A stretch of DNA of 64,000 nt. Origin: UBA3855 sp964472035. GTDB lineage: Bacteria; Bacillota; Clostridia; Oscillospirales; Ruminococcaceae. The DNA is taken from assembly GCA_964472035.1 (NCBI GenBank), contig CAYYIT010000002.1, forward strand, positions 1 through 64,000. The letters are read 5' to 3'. This document shows positions 51,214 to 58,906 of the stretch, piece after piece. The notes beneath the pieces are model-generated. The model saw only the letters and a list, made by a program, of their open reading frames with translations. It did not search any database and was not told the origin of the DNA. Made by a program: the position numbers and the translations under genes. Within the stretch, counting starts at the first letter, position 1. Each line of letters begins with the position of its first letter.

Positions 51214-51425
51214 CAACAATCACCATCCTGTGCAGCCGGACAGTCCTCTGCGCGGGTTACCTGCCGGATATATTTCTCTATTTTATGCCGCGGAATCATG
51301 AACTCCCTGCCGCAGCCAACGCAGCGCAGACGGAAATCCATCCCGGCGCGCAGAACTTCCATTTCCTTCGCACCGCAGGGATGTTGTTTTTTCATAAGCA
51401 GCAGATCCTTCACTCTGATATCCAT
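51213..51425 (-). CDS. DUF951 family small protein
   Basis: A 70-residue DUF951 protein: VKDLLLMKKQHPCGAKEMEVLRAGMDFRLRCVGCGREFMIPR, with Cys/Cys-x-x-Cys that may bind zinc or nucleic acid. Function unknown; widespread in Bacillota, often in front of engA/prfA or trmE groups. First gene of a minus-strand operon, GGAAAGGAAG before the start. Confidence 0.88.
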   Translation of the reverse strand: MDIRVKDLLLMKKQHPCGAKEMEVLRAGMDFRLRCVGCGREFMIPRHKIEKYIRQVTRAEDCPAAQDGDC

Positions 51426-51475
51426 CGTGATCTTCCTTTCCGGGAGTCATGACAACAAACAGTCAAGCAAATTAT

Positions 51476-51504
51476 ATTATACCCTATTTCCGAAGAAAAG
51501 GCAA
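51476..51504 (-). promoter_or_regulatory. Promoter of DUF951-prfA-tsaC-coaE operon
   Basis: Minus strand TTGCCT (51504-51499), 17 bp, TATAAT (51481-51476); start near 51470. Confidence 0.7.
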
Positions 51505-51523
51505 TAATTTGTTTTCATATTTT

Positions 51524-51554
51524 TTCGTTTTTGTTCAATAATAATAAAAACGAA
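51524..51554. repeat. AT-rich inverted repeat between divergent operons
   Basis: TTCGTTTTT and its complement AAAAACGAA flank 13 AT-rich bases. It stands between the minus-strand promoter and the unknown plus-strand gene. Could be an operator or a weak terminator; no evidence decides. Confidence 0.35.
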
Positions 51555-51620
51555 CCCCGTATCCTATGCAGTGTGATGAAAACTTAGCTTCGGAAACGGG
51601 GAAGGAGGGAGCAAAACAGC

Positions 51621-51968
51621 ATGAAACTACACAAAGTAGAAGGAGAATTCTCCTGCACGGAGCTTGCCGAGCTTGCTGCCGGCAGGATCCGCAGAAGTGT
51701 GCGCGGCGTGCGGGAGATCAATGTTATCGAACTCGGCAGGGGACTGGAATCCTCCGTCGGCAGACAGCGTGTCACGATACTGCCAGCCAATCTTCGCATG
51801 CAGAATTACGCCACAGCAGTGATGGTCTCGGACATCAGTGATGATGTGCTGCCGGAGCCGATGTACCGGCGCAGTGTGCGGCTGCTGCTGCTCTGTGAGC
51901 CGGACGCTGTTGCAAGAGCCACATCGATCCTTCAGGCGGTGGGCGCACAGAATGTCAGAAAGTGCTGA
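51621..51968 (+). CDS. Uncharacterised 115-residue protein
   Basis: A soluble protein beginning MKLHKVEGEFSCTELAELAAG. The GEFSCTELAELAAGRIRR stretch looks like a helix-rich start; the middle has VTILPANLRMQNYATAVMV and the end a single Cys. No signal peptide or membrane helix. GGAGGGAGC stands about 11 bases before the ATG. No family recognised; I could not identify a convincing promoter for it. It is a plausible gene because the frame, ribosome site and codon use are good. Confidence 0.65.
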   Translation: MKLHKVEGEFSCTELAELAAGRIRRSVRGVREINVIELGRGLESSVGRQRVTILPANLRMQNYATAVMVSDISDDVLPEPMYRRSVRLLLLCEPDAVARATSILQAVGAQNVRKC

Positions 51969-51987
51969 TTTTCGACAAATATCTTCG

Positions 51988-52016
51988 TTGACAAGATGCC
52001 TCCAATATGGTATCAT
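51988..52016 (+). promoter_or_regulatory. Promoter of the S1-domain gene
   Basis: TTGACA (51988-51993), 17 bp, TATCAT (52011-52016). Start near 52022, about 120 bases before the ATG with the ribosome site. Confidence 0.75.
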
Positions 52017-52047
52017 GGAACTATGATTCATCATACGGATGTGAAGG

Positions 52048-52068
52048 ATGCCTGCCGCCGGCAGGCAT
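52048..52068 (+). promoter_or_regulatory. GC-rich leader hairpin of the S1-domain gene
   Basis: A perfect 9-bp stem (ATGCCTGCC / GGCAGGCAT, loop GCC) in the leader. It has no T tract, so it is not a terminator. The leader frame is also open with an ATG at 52023 that would add 40 residues, but no ribosome site precedes it. Confidence 0.45.
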
Positions 52069-52142
52069 ATCTGCCCGGAATGCCGCATACGATGCAGTGG
52101 GGCAGAATCGTTCCTCAAATAATATATCGGAGGTCAAAAACT

Positions 52143-53084
52143 ATGACTCAACATTACTATCCCGAAGGCGCACTGATCGAGACCGCAGAGAACAGAGCGG
52201 CAGTTGCCGATGTACAGGGGCTCCTGCAGGCACAGGCGGCAGGAAGTATCCTTGAAGCAAGGGTCTCCATGTGTGACAGCAACCACAACCTATGGATACA
52301 GCTGCCGGCAATGAAGGCCATGATCCCCCGCGAGGAGGGCGCGATCGGCATTGCTGAGGGTGAGCTGCGTGATATTGCACTCATTGCAAGAGTCGGAAAA
52401 CCCGTGTGTTTCCGTGTGCTACGCATCGAAACGGATCCTTCCGGTCATCCGGTCGCCATTCTCTCACGGCGTGCGGTGCAGGAGGCGTGCGCGGAGCAAT
52501 ACCATTCCCGTCTGCATCCCGGTGATATCATCGATGCACGGGTCACGCATCTGGAGCCGTTCGGTGCGTTTGTGGATATCGGCTGCGGTATCGTTTCCAT
52601 GATCCCCATCGATGCGATCTCCGTATCGAGGATCGCGCACCCCTCCGATCGTTTTACCGTCGGGCAGCGTGTCCGTGTGATCGTCCGCACCGTTCAGGGC
52701 AAGCGCATCTGTCTGTCCCACAAGGAGCTGCTTGGCACCTGGGAGGAGAATGCAGCGCTCTTCCATGTGGGCGAGACGACCTGCGGCATTGTCCGTTCCG
52801 TGGAAAAATACGGCGTGTTCATTGAGCTGATGCCGAATCTTGCAGGCCTTGCAGAGCTTCGCCAGCCTGTGAAAGTCGGACAGAGAACGAGCGTCTACAT
52901 CAAGGCGCTGATCCCGGAGAAGCTCAAGGTCAAGCTGATCCTGGTGGATGTCTGCGAGGAGGCAGGCCCTCCCGAACCGCTGCGGTATTTTTATGAGGGC
53001 AGCCGCATCGAACACTGGGTCTATACCCCTGCCGATGCGAGCAAGTACATAGAGACCGTTTTTGATGGCAGGGTCACCGTATAA
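52143..53084 (+). CDS. S1 RNA-binding-domain protein
   Basis: A 313-residue protein related to ribosomal protein S1 of Bacillota. It has at least two S1 (OB) motifs in good shape: LHPGDIIDARVTHLEPFGAFVDIGCGIVSMIP (about 125-155) and VGETTCGIVRSVEKYGVFIELMPNLAGL (about 210-240), plus a degenerate one near the start (about 35-100). Probably binds mRNA or ribosomes; the short form is not full-length S1 and it is not tied to cmk or ispH here. Start at 52143 has GGAGG eight bases upstream. Confidence 0.85.
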   Translation: MTQHYYPEGALIETAENRAAVADVQGLLQAQAAGSILEARVSMCDSNHNLWIQLPAMKAMIPREEGAIGIAEGELRDIALIARVGKPVCFRVLRIETDPSGHPVAILSRRAVQEACAEQYHSRLHPGDIIDARVTHLEPFGAFVDIGCGIVSMIPIDAISVSRIAHPSDRFTVGQRVRVIVRTVQGKRICLSHKELLGTWEENAALFHVGETTCGIVRSVEKYGVFIELMPNLAGLAELRQPVKVGQRTSVYIKALIPEKLKVKLILVDVCEEAGPPEPLRYFYEGSRIEHWVYTPADASKYIETVFDGRVTV

Positions 53085-53103
53085 CCATTGAAAACCCATG
53101 ATA

Positions 53104-53138
53104 AAAACATCCCCCGATATGTGAACGGGGGATGTTTT
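53104..53138. terminator. Bidirectional terminator
   Basis: Perfect 13-bp stem AAAACATCCCCCG and complement around a 9-base loop, between the convergent S1-domain and thioredoxin genes. Confidence 0.9.
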
Positions 53139-53139
53139 C

Positions 53140-53469
53140 TTATTGTATTCTGCAATAGGTTTCCAGCCATATTGAGATGCTTTCTTCCGTTGCCTCTCCG
53201 TCAAATCTTGCAAGCTCCTCGCCGTCACGCAGCAGTAGGACGGTCGGCAGCACCCGTATGTCAAAGCGATCCAGCAGCTCGGGATCCGTGTCCGCATTGA
53301 TCGAATACGCCGTCATCATCAGTTCATAACGATCCGTCATGCGGTCGAGCATCGGCTCCAGCGTCCGGCAGGGCGCACACCAGGATGCGTAAAAATCCAG
53401 AAGGATGGTCTTACGATGGCTCTCATCCAGAATCTCCTGCAGATGATTGCCAGTTGTGTGAAACAGCAT
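53140..53469 (-). CDS. Thioredoxin-fold protein
   Basis: A 109-residue thioredoxin with active site WCAPC (about 30-34) and the cis-proline in VLPTVLLL. No signal peptide, so cytosolic disulfide reductase. Slightly divergent start (MLFHTTGNHLQEILDES) and no thioredoxin reductase beside it. GAGGAAGC precedes the ATG. Confidence 0.92.
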   Translation of the reverse strand: MLFHTTGNHLQEILDESHRKTILLDFYASWCAPCRTLEPMLDRMTDRYELMMTAYSINADTDPELLDRFDIRVLPTVLLLRDGEELARFDGEATEESISIWLETYCRIQ

Positions 53470-53519
53470 AAAGCTTCCTCTTTTCCCATGAAATCATTAC
53501 AGGCAGCGCCTGCGACCTC

Positions 53520-53548
53520 ATTATAACACATGGCACAGCGGTTGTCAA
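53520..53548 (-). promoter_or_regulatory. Promoter of the thioredoxin gene
   Basis: Minus strand TTGACA (53548-53543), 17 bp, TATAAT (53525-53520): exact consensus. Confidence 0.85.
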
Positions 53549-53616
53549 TATGCAATTTTCAGGAAGATTTCCATGGTATTTTCCATCGGTTTGGACAGCG
53601 AAATTATAAAAATGGA

Positions 53617-53645
53617 TTGACAATCTGTAGAAAAATATGTATAAT
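53617..53645 (+). promoter_or_regulatory. Promoter of the xylanase gene
   Basis: TTGACA (53617-53622), 17 bp, TATAAT (53640-53645): exact consensus. Start near 53652, leader of about 78 bases with an ACCGCC/GGCGGT stem. Confidence 0.85.
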
Positions 53646-53697
53646 ATACTCAGGAGCCGTACCGCCAGAAACAGAAAAAGGAATACCGGGCGGTTCC

Positions 53698-53733
53698 ATG
53701 AAGGAAAAATTGAAAAGAGGAGTATTGGTATGA
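53698..53733 (+). CDS. Possible 11-codon leader peptide
   Basis: ATG at 53698 opens MKEKLKRGVLV and stops at TGA, which overlaps the xylanase ATG by four bases (ATGA). Its own ribosome site is poor, so it may be chance; the overlap and the Lys-rich start make it worth noting. Confidence 0.25.
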   Translation: MKEKLKRGVLV

Positions 53734-56700
53734 AAAAATGGAATCGGTTGCTTGCCGGTGCGATCAGCACCGCCACGCTGCTTTCCGCAATGCCGATGGC
53801 CGCATTTGTTGCAAATGCAGAGCCAGTGGAGCTGATCAATGACACATTTGAGGACAGCTTCGGCAGCTGGAAGGCAAGAACATCGGGCAGCACAACGCTG
53901 TCCCTTTCCGATGCTGCTGCGCACAGCGGCAGCAAGTCCCTGTATGTCACAGGAAGAACGCAGACCTGGAACGGCGCAGGTGCCTCCGTGATCGGTACGA
54001 TGTACGGCGGCAACACCTATGATCTGAGCTGCTACGTCATGTATGATGACACAGAGGTCGGCGGTCAGAACCAGCAGTTCAACTTCCAGATGATGTACAC
54101 CGACGCAAACGGTGATGAACGCTATTCCTACATGGGCAGCTGCAATGCCTCTGCCGGAAATTGGACGGAGATCAAGGCGACCTATACCGTTCCTGCAGAT
54201 GCCACCAATATGGTGATCTATGTGGAAGGTGCAACGCTCAGTGACTTCTATCTTGACGATGTGGTCGTGACCGGCGAGAAGGTGGAAAACTCCGACGCCG
54301 AGGACGGCTTCTACGATAATTTTGATGATGGCACCACCATGGGCTGGCAGGTGAGAGGTTCCAACACTACGCTCGCTCTGACGGATGCACAGTCCTACAG
54401 CGGTGACTATTCCATCTACTGTGACGGCAGAGAACAGCTCTGGAACGGCGTGACCTGCAACAAGACCCTCTGCCTCGAGGCCGGCGGCTACTACAGCTTC
54501 GGCTGCTATGTGATGTATGATGGCGCGGAGTGGACCGACACCCAGGGCTTCTCCATCAATCTCCAGTATGATCTGGAGGGCGTGGAGCATTACTATACTA
54601 TTTATACAGAAACCGCAAACAAGGGTGAATGGACCTATGTCGGCACAGAATGCACCATCCCCGAGGGCGCGACGAATTTCTATGTTTACGTCCAGACCGC
54701 CTATAAGCCGGACGCCAGCGTGCAGGCACAGGATCTGATGGGCTTCTATGTGGATGATGTTTCCGCCGAGCGTCTGCCCGATCCGGCAATTGAGGAAGAT
54801 ATCGCCTCCCTCAAGGATGTGTACGAAGATTATTTCAGAATGGGCTGCGCCGTTGCTGGCAGTGAATTCGGTCAGGGTGCCACCAAGGATCTGATCCTCA
54901 AGCATTATAACAGCGTTACCATTGGTAACGAGCTGAAGCCCGAGTCCGTACTCGATCAGTCCGCAACAATCGCCTATATGAACGCAAACGGCGGTGATCA
55001 GACCAATCCCCAGGTTTCCTTGAAGCAGGCGGCGGATATGCTCGCGTTCTGCGAGGAGAACGGCCTGCCCCTGCGCGGCCATGTCCTTGTATGGCACAGC
55101 CAGACACCCGACTGGTTCTTCAAGGAGAACTTCGATGAAAGCGGCGCATGGGTGACGCCGGATGTCATGGATCAGCGTCTGGAAAACTATATCAAGAATG
55201 TGATGGATGCCATTGCGACCCAGTACCCCGATCTGAACGTGTACGCTTGGGACGTGGTGAACGAAGCCGCTTCCGATTCCGGAACCATCCGTCCGGCAGG
55301 CTCTAACCACGAATCCTCCGGCAGCTCTGCGTGGGTGCAGGTCTACGGCGACCAGTCCTATATCAAGAAGGCATTCGAGTTTGCAAGACAGTATGCGCCC
55401 GCTGACTGCAAGCTGTTCTATAATGATTATAATGAATACGCCGAGGGTAAGATGAACTACATCTGCACCGACATCCTGCAGGATCTCGTGGATGCCGGTC
55501 TCATCGACGGCATGGGCATGCAGTCCCATATCAGCATGAGCAATCCCTCCATCGCGCAGTATGAAAATGCCATCCGCACCTATGCGGATATGGGTCTGGA
55601 GATCCAGATCACCGAGCTTGATATCAACATCAAGTCCAATTCCGATGAGGATATGCTGGCTCTGGCAGAGCGTTACCGTCAGGTATTCGAAATGTACAAG
55701 AAGGTCAAGGATGACGGTGTGAACCTCTCCGCAGTCGTACTGTGGGGCATTACCGACTCCACCAGCTGGATCGGCGGTTATCCGCTGCTGTTCGATAAGA
55801 ACTATGCCGCAAAGGATGCATTCTACGCGGTCATTGATACCGATGCACAGGTGCAGACCATCAACACCGCAAGAGCCTATGCCTACGACGGCACTGCCGA
55901 GGGTCTGGAATTTGCGATGGAAGTGCAGGCAGCCCAGCAGGTCGGTGAAGCTGGCAGCTTCAAGCTCGCCTGGAATCAGAAGACCAATGAGCTCGTTGTC
56001 CGTCTGACAACGGATGAGGACGACCTCGATGTCAGCAGCAATGGGGCAGAACTCAAGGAAACCAATGGCAGCGACTTCATCCTCAGCCTCAATGAAACCG
56101 CCGCAGTAGGATCCAGCATCCGTATGGATGTGGTAATGGGCGGCACCGCATGGAACAGCCTTTCCTATGACCCGAATGACAGCTCCAGTTTCGGTAAGGT
56201 TGTCTTCTCCGAAATCCCTGCCTACGCAGAAGCCACCAAGGGCACCCCCACGATCGACGGCGAGATCGACGATATCTGGGCATCTGCCAATGTCCTCGAC
56301 ATCAACACCTATTCCATGGGTGCAGGTGCCACCGGTACTGCAAAGGTGCTCTGGGATGAGGATTACATCTACGTTCTCGCAGAGGTAAAGGATCCCGTCC
56401 TGAGCGCAGCAAGCCCGAACACCTACGAGCAGGATACTGTGGAGATCTTCCTCGACGAAAATAATCACAAGACCACTGCCTATGAATCCGACGATATTCA
56501 GGCAAGAACCAATTACCTTGGCGAAAAGTCCGTAACGGACGGCCTTTCTGCGGATGCATTCATTTCCGCAGCAGCAACGACCTCCGACGGCTACCTCGTA
56601 GAATTTGCGATCCCGACCACGCTCGGCGGTTTCGCGTCCGGTCAGGTTGTCGGCTTCGATGCCCAGATCAATGATGACGGTGACGGCGAGGGCAAGCGTA

Positions 56701-57008
56701 CCTCCATCTCCAACTGGTACGACCTCACCGGCATGGGCTATACTGATGTGTCCGGACTGGGTCTGCTCAAGCTCGTCGGCAGCAGCAGCGCTGAGGATCC
56801 CAATGTGGATTACGGTGACGTGGACTGCAACGGCAAGGTGGAGATCCTTGATGTTATCGCACTGAGCAAGTCCCTGATGGGCGCAGGCACGCTGACAACG
56901 GAGGGTGCGGCCAATGCAGATGTGGACTGCAACGGTGCCATCAACACCACAGATGGTCTGAACATTATGAAGTATCTCGTGAAACTCATTGAGTCCCTTC
57001 CCGTCTGA
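53730..57008 (+). CDS. Cellulosomal xylanase: CBM22-CBM22-GH10-CBM9-dockerin
   Basis: A 1092-residue secreted endo-beta-1,4-xylanase. Sec signal peptide (about 1-31), two CBM22-like modules (about 32-175 and 185-350), GH10 barrel (about 355-690) with acid/base Glu512 in DVVNEA and nucleophile Glu629 in ITELDIN. Then a less clear beta region (about 700-820), a CBM9 module (about 828-1020, PTIDGEIDDIWASANV) and a C-terminal type I dockerin (about 1028-1088) with two Ca-binding repeats, DVDCNGKVEILDV and DVDCNGAINTTDG. The dockerin should attach it to a cohesin scaffold, so a cellulosome is expected elsewhere in the genome. AGAGGAG precedes the ATG; own promoter and terminator. Confidence 0.95.
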   Translation: MKKWNRLLAGAISTATLLSAMPMAAFVANAEPVELINDTFEDSFGSWKARTSGSTTLSLSDAAAHSGSKSLYVTGRTQTWNGAGASVIGTMYGGNTYDLSCYVMYDDTEVGGQNQQFNFQMMYTDANGDERYSYMGSCNASAGNWTEIKATYTVPADATNMVIYVEGATLSDFYLDDVVVTGEKVENSDAEDGFYDNFDDGTTMGWQVRGSNTTLALTDAQSYSGDYSIYCDGREQLWNGVTCNKTLCLEAGGYYSFGCYVMYDGAEWTDTQGFSINLQYDLEGVEHYYTIYTETANKGEWTYVGTECTIPEGATNFYVYVQTAYKPDASVQAQDLMGFYVDDVSAERLPDPAIEEDIASLKDVYEDYFRMGCAVAGSEFGQGATKDLILKHYNSVTIGNELKPESVLDQSATIAYMNANGGDQTNPQVSLKQAADMLAFCEENGLPLRGHVLVWHSQTPDWFFKENFDESGAWVTPDVMDQRLENYIKNVMDAIATQYPDLNVYAWDVVNEAASDSGTIRPAGSNHESSGSSAWVQVYGDQSYIKKAFEFARQYAPADCKLFYNDYNEYAEGKMNYICTDILQDLVDAGLIDGMGMQSHISMSNPSIAQYENAIRTYADMGLEIQITELDINIKSNSDEDMLALAERYRQVFEMYKKVKDDGVNLSAVVLWGITDSTSWIGGYPLLFDKNYAAKDAFYAVIDTDAQVQTINTARAYAYDGTAEGLEFAMEVQAAQQVGEAGSFKLAWNQKTNELVVRLTTDEDDLDVSSNGAELKETNGSDFILSLNETAAVGSSIRMDVVMGGTAWNSLSYDPNDSSSFGKVVFSEIPAYAEATKGTPTIDGEIDDIWASANVLDINTYSMGAGATGTAKVLWDEDYIYVLAEVKDPVLSAASPNTYEQDTVEIFLDENNHKTTAYESDDIQARTNYLGEKSVTDGLSADAFISAAATTSDGYLVEFAIPTTLGGFASGQVVGFDAQINDDGDGEGKRTSISNWYDLTGMGYTDVSGLGLLKLVGSSSAEDPNVDYGDVDCNGKVEILDVIALSKSLMGAGTLTTEGAANADVDCNGAINTTDGLNIMKYLVKLIESLPV

Positions 57009-57030
57009 TGTATCGCGAATCCTGTAAACA

Positions 57031-57064
57031 GGAACCCCGATGGCAATGCCTCGGGGTTCTTTTG
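57031..57064 (+). terminator. Terminator after the xylanase gene
   Basis: Stem GAACCCCGA / TCGGGGTTC with a 10-base loop, then TTTT. Confidence 0.85.
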
Positions 57065-57082
57065 ATTTCAGTCATTCTGCAC

Positions 57083-57111
57083 TTGACATCCGTCCGGCGA
57101 TATGCTATAAT
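57083..57111 (+). promoter_or_regulatory. Promoter of the queuosine operon
   Basis: TTGACA (57083-57088), 17 bp, TATAAT (57106-57111). Start near 57118, right at the riboswitch. Confidence 0.9.
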
Positions 57112-57117
57112 AAATAC

Positions 57118-57199
57118 GCAGAACAGACAGTTCCCGGCCATACCTGTCTCTAAACGAAAACCGGGGTACTGTATTCTGCGTGCAGAATGCAGTTTTTTT
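57118..57199 (+). promoter_or_regulatory. preQ1 riboswitch-like leader with terminator
   Basis: A compact H-type pseudoknot can form: P1 AGACAG/CTGTCT (57125-57130 with 57144-57149) and P2 CCCGG/CCGGG (57133-57137 with 57161-57165), with an A-rich joining strand (TAAACGAAAA), the plan of preQ1 aptamers. A terminator follows: 57168-57178 with 57183-57193, loop CGTG, then six T's. Bases near the 5' end (57116-57123) can pair with the left terminator arm (57174-57181), a ready antiterminator. Placement before queD makes preQ1 sensing very likely; the exact class (I or III-like) is unsure because the joining strand is longer than in standard preQ1-I. Confidence 0.8.
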
Positions 57200-57216
57200 A
57201 TGCTTGGAGGAAATAT

Positions 57217-57636
57217 ATGTATACACTCAGAACTTCCGCTTCCTTTGACAGTGCCCATTTCCTGAAGGGCTATGAGGGAAAGTGTTCGAATATCCACGGC
57301 CACCGCTGGACGCTGACCGTGCAGGTGCAGTCCAAGGCGCTCCACGAGGGTGGTCAGCTCGACGGTATGGTCATTGATTTCGGCGACCTCAAGAAAGCTG
57401 TCCGTGCGCTTGCTGACGCGTGGGATCATGCTCTGATCTATGAGGAAGGCTCCCTGCGACCTGCGACCATTGCCGTGCTGCAGGAGGAGAACTTCCGGAT
57501 GATCGCTGTCGACTTCCGTCCCACCGCGGAGCATATGGCAAAGCATTTTTATGATGCGCTCAAAGTGCAGGGCCTTCCGGTGAAGGATGTTACAGTCTAT
57601 GAGACACCTGACAACTGCGCTTGTTACGAGGAGTGA
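57217..57636 (+). CDS. queD: 6-carboxytetrahydropterin synthase QueD
   Basis: A 139-residue QueD, turning dihydroneopterin triphosphate into 6-carboxytetrahydropterin, second step to queuosine. Zinc histidines are in SAHFL and NIHGHRW, with the catalytic Cys in GKCSNIHGH; the C-terminal VTVYETPDNCACY is typical of QueD rather than of eukaryotic PTPS. GGAGG before the ATG lies just beyond the riboswitch terminator. Confidence 0.96.
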   Translation: MYTLRTSASFDSAHFLKGYEGKCSNIHGHRWTLTVQVQSKALHEGGQLDGMVIDFGDLKKAVRALADAWDHALIYEEGSLRPATIAVLQEENFRMIAVDFRPTAEHMAKHFYDALKVQGLPVKDVTVYETPDNCACYEE

Positions 57637-57640
57637 AACA

Positions 57641-58306
57641 ATGGCTGAATTTCGCGTAGCTGAACGCTTTGTCAGCATTAACGGAGAGGCAGCCCATGCC
57701 GGAGAGCTTGCCGTGTTCATCCGGTTTACCGGCTGCAATCTTGCCTGTTCCTATTGTGATACCGCCTGGGCGAATGCGCCGGATGCACCGTACACCCTCG
57801 AGACAGAGGAGACTCTTTGTGAGTATGTCAGGGCTTCCGGTGTGAAGAATGTCACCCTCACCGGCGGCGAACCGCTCCTGCAGGTGCAGCTGCCCGTACT
57901 GCTCCGTGCCCTGCACGGAATCGGCGTGCGTGTTGAGATCGAAACCAACGGCAGTGTTTCGATTGCGGAAATAGCAGCAATGCCGGAGCGTCCGGTGTTT
58001 ACGCTTGATTACAAGCTCCCCGGCAGCGGCATGGAGTCGCGGATGCTCACAGAAAATTACCATTATCTTATGGAAGGTGACACAGTGAAATTCGTTGCCG
58101 GCAGCCGGGAGGATCTCTGCCGCGCAGCGGAGATCATCAAGGAATTCGACCTGACAGAGCGCTGTCATGTATATCTGAGTCCCGTGTTCGGCAGGATCGA
58201 GCCGAGGGAAATGGTCACGTTCATGCAGGAAGAATGTCTTAACGGTGTGCGTCTGCAGCTGCAGCTGCACAAATTCATCTGGGATCCGTCAGAAAGGGGC
58301 GTATAA
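57641..58306 (+). CDS. queE: 7-carboxy-7-deazaguanine synthase QueE
   Basis: A 221-residue radical SAM enzyme that contracts 6-carboxytetrahydropterin to 7-carboxy-7-deazaguanine. CNLACSYC (about residues 31-38) binds the iron-sulfur cluster (three-residue then two-residue spacing, as in most radical SAM proteins) and FTGCN / TLTGGEPLLQ are typical. Start at 57641 has GAGGAGTG upstream. Third-step enzyme in pathway order, four bases after queD. Confidence 0.95.
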   Translation: MAEFRVAERFVSINGEAAHAGELAVFIRFTGCNLACSYCDTAWANAPDAPYTLETEETLCEYVRASGVKNVTLTGGEPLLQVQLPVLLRALHGIGVRVEIETNGSVSIAEIAAMPERPVFTLDYKLPGSGMESRMLTENYHYLMEGDTVKFVAGSREDLCRAAEIIKEFDLTERCHVYLSPVFGRIEPREMVTFMQEECLNGVRLQLQLHKFIWDPSERGV

Positions 58307-58307
58307 T

Positions 58308-58874
58308 ATGGCAATTGATCAGGAAAAGCTTCGCTATCATATCCGCGGTCTGCTTGAGGCGCTCGGTGAAGATCCGGCGCGTGAGGGACTCCTCGAAACA
58401 CCGGAGCGTGCGGCAAGAATGTATGCGGAGATGCTTGAGGGCTGCCAGTACACCAATCATGAGATCGCGCAGATGTTCGGCAAGACCTTCGCGCAGACGC
58501 AGGACGGTCAGGATCTGGTCGTGATGCGTGATATCGAGGTGTTCAGCTTCTGCGAGCATCACCTTGCGCTGATGTATGATATGAAGGTGACGATCGCGTA
58601 CCTCCCGAAGGGCAGAGTGCTGGGACTGAGCAAGATGGCAAGAATCGCCGAAATGGCTGCAAAACGCCTGCAGCTTCAGGAACGCATCGGCAGTGATATT
58701 GCCGAGATCATGCAGGAGGTCACCGGCAGTAAGGACGTGGCAGTCCTCATCAACGGAAAGCACAGCTGCATGACTGCCCGCGGCATCAAGAATACCTCTG
58801 CGGTCACATCCACCCAGACCCTTCGCGGCAGATTTGCACAGGATGCGGAACTGCTGCGCAGAGTGAAGGAATGA
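58308..58874 (+). CDS. folE: GTP cyclohydrolase I
   Basis: A 188-residue FolE, making dihydroneopterin triphosphate from GTP, first step to both folate and queuosine. ETPERAARMY, FCEHHLALMYD (zinc Cys-His), GRVLGLSKMAR and HSCMTARGIKN (second Cys) are complete. Placing folE inside the que operon suggests it supplies the queuosine branch. AAGGGGC before the ATG. Confidence 0.97.
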   Translation: MAIDQEKLRYHIRGLLEALGEDPAREGLLETPERAARMYAEMLEGCQYTNHEIAQMFGKTFAQTQDGQDLVVMRDIEVFSFCEHHLALMYDMKVTIAYLPKGRVLGLSKMARIAEMAAKRLQLQERIGSDIAEIMQEVTGSKDVAVLINGKHSCMTARGIKNTSAVTSTQTLRGRFAQDAELLRRVKE

Positions 58875-58906
58875 TCCACAGCTTTTGAAATCACGGAGGA
58901 AATACA

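Noticed and set aside
53604..56468. A 954-codon minus-strand frame opposite the xylanase
   Set aside because: Antisense shadow of CBM22-GH10-CBM9; crosses the xylanase promoter and has an Ile/Gly/His-rich unnatural composition.
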